Shown here piece after piece: positions 57,874 to 64,000 of a stretch of DNA of 64,000 bases. The notes beneath the pieces are model-generated. The model was not told the DNA's origin. It saw only the letters and a program-made list of their open reading frames with translations, and did no database searches. The stretch is from NCBI RefSeq assembly GCF_002105155.1, contig NW_019028991.1, positions 434,001 through 498,000 on the forward strand, given 5' to 3'. Numbering within the stretch: the stretch's first letter is position 1; each line of letters starts with the position of its first letter. Position numbers and translations under genes: made by a program. This DNA is from Lobosporangium transversale. Taxonomy: Eukaryota > Mortierellomycota > Mortierellomycetes > Mortierellales > Mortierellaceae.

Positions 57874-58158
57874 TAATAATGGTAGTAGTACAGTGGTAGT
57901 AGAATAGCTCTAGAAGTAATAATAATAAGTATCAACATTCCCTAAAAACTTGACACGCATCGTTCCTTAACAATAATAACAAACAGACCATAATAAAACA
58001 TAAAAAATAGAAATAAGGAAATAGTATAATGCTCACACATTTGATACACAAATCACACATTGACGCAGGTGTACTATGCTCTCGTACACATGTCGCCAGG
58101 GTTTTTTTTTTTTTTTTTTTTTTTTGTTTTTTTCTGAAATGTAAACGAAACAAGGGAA

Positions 58159-58201
<43 letters not shown>

Positions 58202-58255
58202 CCATGCCTCAACCTTTTTAGCTTTCGTGTAATGATCGGTCCAGGTTTACAACAG

Positions 58256-58286
<31 letters not shown>

Positions 58287-59709
58287 AAAATAATAATAAA
58301 GTGGTATAATTATAGTCATAATAGTAATAATAATAGCAATAACGGCCAGGATTGGATAGGATAGGATAGGATAGCATTTACATTTTTTGTGTAATTTTCC
58401 CTCCAGCTTATACACTTGGTTAACTGGTTTCGTTTGAATGTTTAAAAAAAAAAAAAAAAAAAAAGTGTGTCGACTCTCATTCGCTCTCTTTCAATTATTC
58501 CTCTTTTTTATTTTATTTTATTTTTTTTTTTTTGTGGCCACCGAAACCGTCTTTAACAAATAATTCTCCTTTCCATGATTGAGCCTCGGATAATACATTG
58601 GAAAAAAAAAAAAAAAAAAAAAAAAAAAAGACATCATTTCAAGGACTGTGGAACAGAAACATATAAGCATACATTCCGATTGAATGTTTGCCTTTGGATT
58701 CATGCGTCTTTTTTTTATTTTTTTTTTTATTTATTTTATTTTTTTTTTTCTTTCCTTCTAGCATGGATTTATACCATTGAAGATGAATGTAGTTGAATGG
58801 TTTTAACAAAAGCAGAAGAGTTTAAATAAATAAATGCAGTTTGAAATGTGGGTTCAATTGAATAAGGTTGAGGAATTGTACAAAACGATATCATATAATG
58901 CATGGTATACATTTGCATCTTCATCCACAAAGATGCGGTATTGAGTTGTATGCTGTGTAATCAGTGGCAAGCGACGAATATGTTTGATTGAAAAAAGGTG
59001 GCATTTTTGGGCGTAGTGGTTTTTTTTTTTTTGTACAATGGTTATCTGCATCTATTTCTTGGTCAATGCGAAATGCATCAGGAATGGTACACAAACATCA
59101 AGGAGGAGATAGTCCATTTAAAAAAAAAATAAAAAAAAAAAAAAAAAAAAATCATCAATGAAATTTGGGCGTGTACAAAAAAAAAAAAAAAAAAAAAAAA
59201 ACAAAAAGAGGGGGTAAGGAAGGGGGGGTTGGATAGGCAAACAGAAAAACTTACTCTGCAACTTAGTGGAACGAATCCGGCAAGCAAAAAATGAAGCCCT
59301 TCGAGAGCCAACAAGAAGGACTACGCTTTTTCCGATACCTTTCTGCTCCTAATCCTTTTTTAAATACCAACGATAACATTAGCAATAACAACGACGAAAC
59401 CAAGCCCCCCCTTGCCTCTTTTTTTTTTTTTTTTTTTTTATTCAACTAGTTTCTATATCCACTTTTGTTTTTGCTTTTATTTTTATTTTTATTTTTTTAT
59501 TCTGATTATATATCGTCGATTATACTCACGCAGTTATACGCATTTACACGATTGCACCTGTTTATTGTTTATATGCTTTTTGTTTATGTGTCCAATGCCT
59601 GCATCTCCACGTAGGGAGCTCCAAGGATATTATGCTACGATGCTTTGTCTCGGTTTGATTTTTGTTTGTGTTTGTTTGTCAGTTCGTGTACCCGAATCGA
59701 TTGTGCATC

Positions 59710-59740
<31 letters not shown>

Positions 59741-60776
59741 GATTGGTAGGAACCGGCGGAATGGGCATGACTACAATAGCGTTGGAAAGGGTGCCTCCTC
59801 TACCCCCAACTCCCCCTTTCCCCCTTCTGATCAACAATCAACAGAATCGAGAGCCTCGAACTCTTTGTTCCTTTGCCCTCTTTTTTCTTTTTTCTTTTCT
59901 TTTTTGCTTTATCTCTCGCGGGAAGAAAATAAATAAATAAATAAAAATTGCTGACCACATAAACGAAGGACCAAGCTTGTTCGGGAATCCAAAAATCATG
60001 ATAGGTGTTTGGGTAATGTCAAAAGGCAGTTTGGTTACTTCATCATTTTCGGCAACGATATCGGCATTGACATTAACATTAACATCACTTAACCAACAAC
60101 CAACAACCAACAAGTATTTGCTTGACCATCGGCAACGAAACAAAAAAAAAATAAAATAAAATAAAAAAGGTAAAAGCTACTATGCATGACATACACATCC
60201 TGGAGATACTTGAAGTGATGTCAAACATCAGATTACCATGGCATATGAAGATCAGTCAGCCATTTACTCTACTAGGCTTGTTCATCATCCTAAGTATTTT
60301 GATCTTCACTTCAAAGCATCACTCGGGTGAATCCTTGTTGACTTTTTGCATGCAATAATTTCATCAATCTGATTTTCCCTCTCTGTCTAAAACTTGGAAA
60401 TTCAGCACTGCCCCGTGACCCACAACATCGCAGATAAACAACATTCACAAATACAAAAAAAGAAAAAAAGAAAACCGCTGAAAGCAGAGCTCTGTCAACG
60501 GCTCTCGTGAAGAAGGTGTAGTGAAATATCTCACGATGAACAAGACCCTGAAATGAGAGCTTTTGAATCGTATAGAACGGCATGGGAATAAGAACAACCA
60601 AAAGTGTCCACTTTACGAATGCTAAGCTTTGCTAGTTTGTCCTACATATTCGAATAGCATGAGATTAGATTAGAAGTCGTTGCTTGGAAGAACTTCTTTG
60701 ATATTCAAACTACATTTTTTAATTTTTCTAGGTTTTTCTTTTTCTTTTTCTTTTTCTTTATTATTTTTTTTTTTTT

Positions 60777-60860
60777 ACGCGTCGTTTGCGCCCCTATTTA
60801 TATGCTTTCAAAGTTTTCCCGCGCTTTTTTCTATTTAGGTATTATGCCATGCCTACGCGT
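60777..60860. promoter_or_regulatory. Candidate cell-cycle promoter element cluster
   Basis: ACGCGT (an MluI cell-cycle box, the MBF site in yeasts) occurs at 60777-60782 and 60855-60860, with an E2F-like TTTTCCCGCGC at 60814-60824 and tatttatat between. Their close grouping in AT-rich DNA is suggestive, but no adjoining gene is recognised. Confidence 0.35.
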
Positions 60861-61073
60861 CCTAGGAAAAACATGCCTGCAGCTGCGTGATGCAAGGGAA
60901 AAAAAGAAGGGAAAAATAAGAACACAGACACAGTTTTCCCTTTTCCCCGTTGCTCTTTTTTCCCGTTCGTCGATGATCGCTCACCTCATCATTGCTCCAT
61001 GCGATACAGGGATGTTGTGTATTTGGGTTATTGTTTGTTGGATTGGGTGCACAAAAAAAAAAAAAAAGTAAAC

Positions 61074-61109
<36 letters not shown>

Positions 61110-62200
61110 GATGCTTCGATAGTACAAAAAAAAAAGAGGATCCTTTTATTATTATTATTCGTCCTCAGCTTTGTGCATGCCAATAGATACAATGCAATTA
61201 ATGAATAGTCTTTTTTTATATTTGTATAAATAAGTTTAGTATTATTTTGTATTCAATTGGTGAATAGACCTTTAAGAATGGTGAAAGAGTTGATTTTGTT
61301 ATTTTTTTTTATTTTCAATTGATTTGGTATTTTAAAAAATAAAAAAAGATTAATAACAATGAAAAGATGTATATATCTGTAGGACATTGCTCTGACCCAT
61401 GGACCTTTAGCTTCTGCTGGATAGATAAGGAAGGGAGATGGGCACATGTTGCAACTCAACAGAGGACAGAGCATTGTCATATCCACTTTTTTATGCAGAC
61501 TCTTGTTAGATGATTCAGTAAGACATTTGGATCCTTCGGTATTTATAAAGAGTAGGCTATTGTTGGTGATTCAATCCAGACTCTCCTTGCAATACTTTGA
61601 CCATGCATGCCCCCTTTTCGCCCGTTTTTATTCTTTTTGTTTTATTTCTCGTTGGATTGACCCCCTATTCAATATACTTTTATTATCGCTATTATACTTA
61701 GTATTAGACTTTGCTATTCAATACATAACCACACAACCTTTGCTTTTGTATTCTGTTTATTATCACTACTACTACTATATGTATTTATTACTACTACTAC
61801 ACATCTTTTTCTTTTTTATTATTTTATTTTACTTTTTACTTTTTATTTCTTATTTTACTTTTTATTTTTATTTTATTCCTTTTTTTTTTTTTTTTTTTTT
61901 TTTTTTTCGGACCTGCAGTTGGTTTGTGCACACTCAAGCATAGCTCATGTACCGCTAGTTCATCCCATTGTCCCATAAACTCGGTTATCTTTTGACTCGA
62001 CCCAGCGTAGTGGTCAAGCTTGCTATTCGTCAATACTCTATCTCCCTCCTCCTACCCCCCTTCTTTCCCTTCTCTCTCTCTTTCCTCTCTCTCTCTCTCC
62101 TATCTTTTTTTTTTTTTTTTTTTTTTTTTTTTGCCTACATTCTTTCTTTCTTTTACCGTTGTGCAGCTTTGTATGTCAACATTCCTCCGCTTTAAGCTGT

Positions 62201-62300
62201 GCAATAGCTGCAGTAGCTGCAGCAGATGCAAGAGCTGTAAAATAGCTGCAATAGCTGCAATAGCTGCAATAACACATAATAACACATAATAACACATATA
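62201..62300. repeat. Short tandem repeats (agctgcaat and aacacataat units)
   Basis: Several copies of a 9-bp tagctgcaa unit are followed by three copies of a 10-bp aacacataat unit. No gene is associated. Confidence 0.85.
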
Positions 62301-62520
62301 AATATAATATATATATAATAACATTACTAACTAAATTAGTAAGAATGCATTATTATTATATAAATACTCTTGTTTAAAATAGTCTAAGTGAGTACGAATA
62401 CTTCTTTTAGGCGATCACTTTTTTTTTTTTTTTTTTTTTTTTTGTATCCAAGGAAAGAAATAAAATAAAAAAGCTCTTTTGTATATCAAATTCCTTCGCG
62501 TTTCTCTCTCTCTCTTTTTT

Positions 62521-62524
62521 ATTA

Positions 62525-62559
<35 letters not shown>

Positions 62560-62561
62560 GT
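62521..62561. repeat. (ATT)n microsatellite
   Basis: About twelve ATT units lie in AT-rich DNA near the right end of the window. Confidence 0.9.
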
Positions 62562-63336
62562 TTTATCTGTACTAACCTATACCAACTTATGCTAGTCTAT
62601 GCCTCCACAAGCAAGGGGGAAACACAACATCACACAACACTCTATTATATATATATATACAAAAACACGCGACGCGTTTTTTTTTTTTTCTTTTTTTTTC
62701 CTCATTGACATAAATGTATCCAATTTATAAAGGCTCTTAGTTTTTATCATATATATATACCAATTATTCTTTTTTCTGCGTTTCGCCTCTTTCTCTCTTT
62801 CTTTCTCTCTCCATATATATATTTTTTGCTCTTGACACATTATCCTTGATCCTTATTGTTATTATTACTACTATATATATACTATTGTTATATATATATA
62901 TATTTCTATTAAATACCCTGTATTGAGTTTCAATTTAATATGCCTTATTTCAGTTTATATATATATATATATATTATAGATATACCATGTCCTGTCTGAA
63001 GTTCATGCGTGTCAATTGTTTTTGTATACATGTACATACATGTACGGCATGAAGAATAGATAAATATATATGTATGCCTAATGTATAAATGTATATGTGA
63101 GCATAGTGGGTGCTTGTGCGTTTTGTAACAAAGTGGGAAGAATAAAAAAGCGTCTACAGTTTGTTCATTATGATTATCCCTCTTCTTCCCGCGACATACC
63201 ATTTGTTCAAACACCAAAGCGGGAAGAAAATGAAAAAAAAAAAAAAAAAAAAAAGCCAGTTGGTATTACTAATTGCACTTTTTTATATTTTATACTTGTA
63301 GGCTACAATTGGTCATGGAAGGGTAAAGGAAATAAC

Positions 63337-63369
<33 letters not shown>

Positions 63370-63510
63370 GAGAAGGGGTGTGTGGGAGAAAGAAACGCGA
63401 ACGAGAATGTGGTCCAAGAAGAGGAAAAAAAAAAAAAAAAAAAAAAAAACACATACACACACACAGCACTGCAGGAAAATGAAGCGAGTTATTTCGCAAT
63501 GCAATGCAAT

Positions 63511-63544
<34 letters not shown>

Positions 63545-64000
63545 ACTTTTTGGCAAATGAATTTTTTCTTTATTCGCATATCGAGCTGCTGATGAGTCCA
63601 GATGTGACGAAAAAAAAAAAAGAAAATGTCCATCTCTCTCTTTTCTCACTCCCTTTTTGAAGCCATGAAAAAGTCAGCATCTAGAATAAGTAAACAAATA
63701 AAAAAAATATAGATACATATATAAAAAAAAAAGGTAAAGTCAATCAATCAAAAGTTGTCGATCGGATTGCAAGACGAATAGGATAGAGTCCTGCATTCCT
63801 TCCTTTTTGCTCACTCTTTTTCCAGTAAACGTTTGAAGAAAAAAAAAAAAAAAAAAAAAAAAAGTTTCCTGTGTTATTGTTATTGTTTAACACACGCTAG
63901 CCGATATTACATGTAAACTATCTGTTGTACATGATCTTGGGGGGAGTGTATACAGTAGTCAAGGGTTATTTACAGCCCTTTTTTTTTATTCCATCTTTTT

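Larger units (their letters stand above)
54721..64000. other. 9.3-kb gene-poor, AT-rich, simple-sequence region
   Basis: I can support no intact protein-coding gene here. It is dominated by poly(A)/poly(T) tracts, (TAA), (ATT) and (TA) microsatellites and short tandem repeats. A few higher-GC islands stand out: 55640-55838 and 55885-56330, 59590-59870 and 60777-60870. ORFs are mostly runs of Phe or Lys from homopolymers. Confidence 0.7.

Noticed and set aside
59595-59741. Short ORF starting MPASPRRELQGYYATMLCLG with a membrane-like segment
   Set aside because: It looks protein-like for about 40 residues but then runs into a T28 tract; no splice donor joins it convincingly to the GC-richer stretch after 59739.
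61446-61943. 165-aa plus-strand ORF
   Set aside because: Most of it is Tyr/Phe/Leu from TAT/TTT-rich DNA, ending in a T tract; there is no domain.
63097-63660. 187-aa ORF with poly-Lys runs
   Set aside because: It passes through four long A tracts, so the open frame is a homopolymer artefact; only the GCGGGAA inverted pair was kept as a possible regulatory signal.

Overview
The window looks like nuclear DNA of a filamentous, early-diverging fungus, most likely Mucoromycota and possibly Mortierellales (an inference from gene content and style, not a search). Evidence: spliceosomal introns of about 54-240 nt with GTATGT/GTAAGT-type donors, proteins rich in polyGln, His and Ser, a complete KDM5 histone demethylase, a 4EHP-type cap-binding protein, and transposon debris of fungal type (Ty3/gypsy, MULE, a possible Crypton/Ndc10 relative, a tRNA-derived SINE). 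Very long poly(A)/poly(T) tracts, more than fifty of 15 nt or longer, punctuate introns and intergenic DNA and become extreme after 50.6 kb.

Layout. 0-8.5 kb is a repeat island: a truncated Crypton/Ndc10-like gene on the minus strand, a tRNA-Glu(TTC), two tandem SINE heads with perfect pol III boxes, poly(A)-ended repeat copies that share a 3' hairpin, one copy with a 13-bp target-site duplication, and a decayed gypsy element (gag zinc knuckle, aspartic protease, start of reverse transcriptase). 8.5-11 kb has no gene I can support. 11.1-15.4 kb holds a Yap-type bZIP factor and a convergent long Pep12/syntaxin-like SNARE. 15.4-19.6 kb is a long leader or regulatory stretch for a six-exon conserved nuclear protein (19.6-23.9 kb). 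It is followed by the convergent eight-exon KDM5 demethylase (24.5-30.8 kb) and a divergent BTB protein (32.0-34.2 kb). Next come an AT-hook/winged-helix protein fused to a PP2C phosphatase (34.6-38.0 kb), an eIF4E-2/4EHP (38.8-40.2 kb), a beta-repeat (DUF4097-like) protein, an alpha/beta hydrolase with an Asp nucleophile, an intact six-exon MULE-derived gene, a polytopic membrane protein with a His-rich tail (48.1-50.2 kb), a four-exon 279-aa protein whose introns are mostly poly(A)/poly(T), and an 85-aa polyAla protein. 54.7-64 kb is gene-poor, AT-rich, simple-sequence DNA with a promoter-like cluster of ACGCGT and TTTTCCCGCGC sites near 60.8 kb.

How the genes relate. There is no operon logic, but chromatin and gene regulation dominate: the bZIP factor, the conserved nuclear regulator, KDM5, the winged-helix/PP2C fusion, the translation repressor 4EHP and a probably domesticated transposase. 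KDM5/BTB and MULE/membrane protein are divergent pairs sharing intergenic promoters; bZIP/SNARE, regulator/KDM5 and 4EHP/beta-repeat are convergent with short 3' gaps. All exon joins were worked out by eye: every join keeps frame and uses GT-AG except one GC-AG intron. They have not been checked against transcripts.
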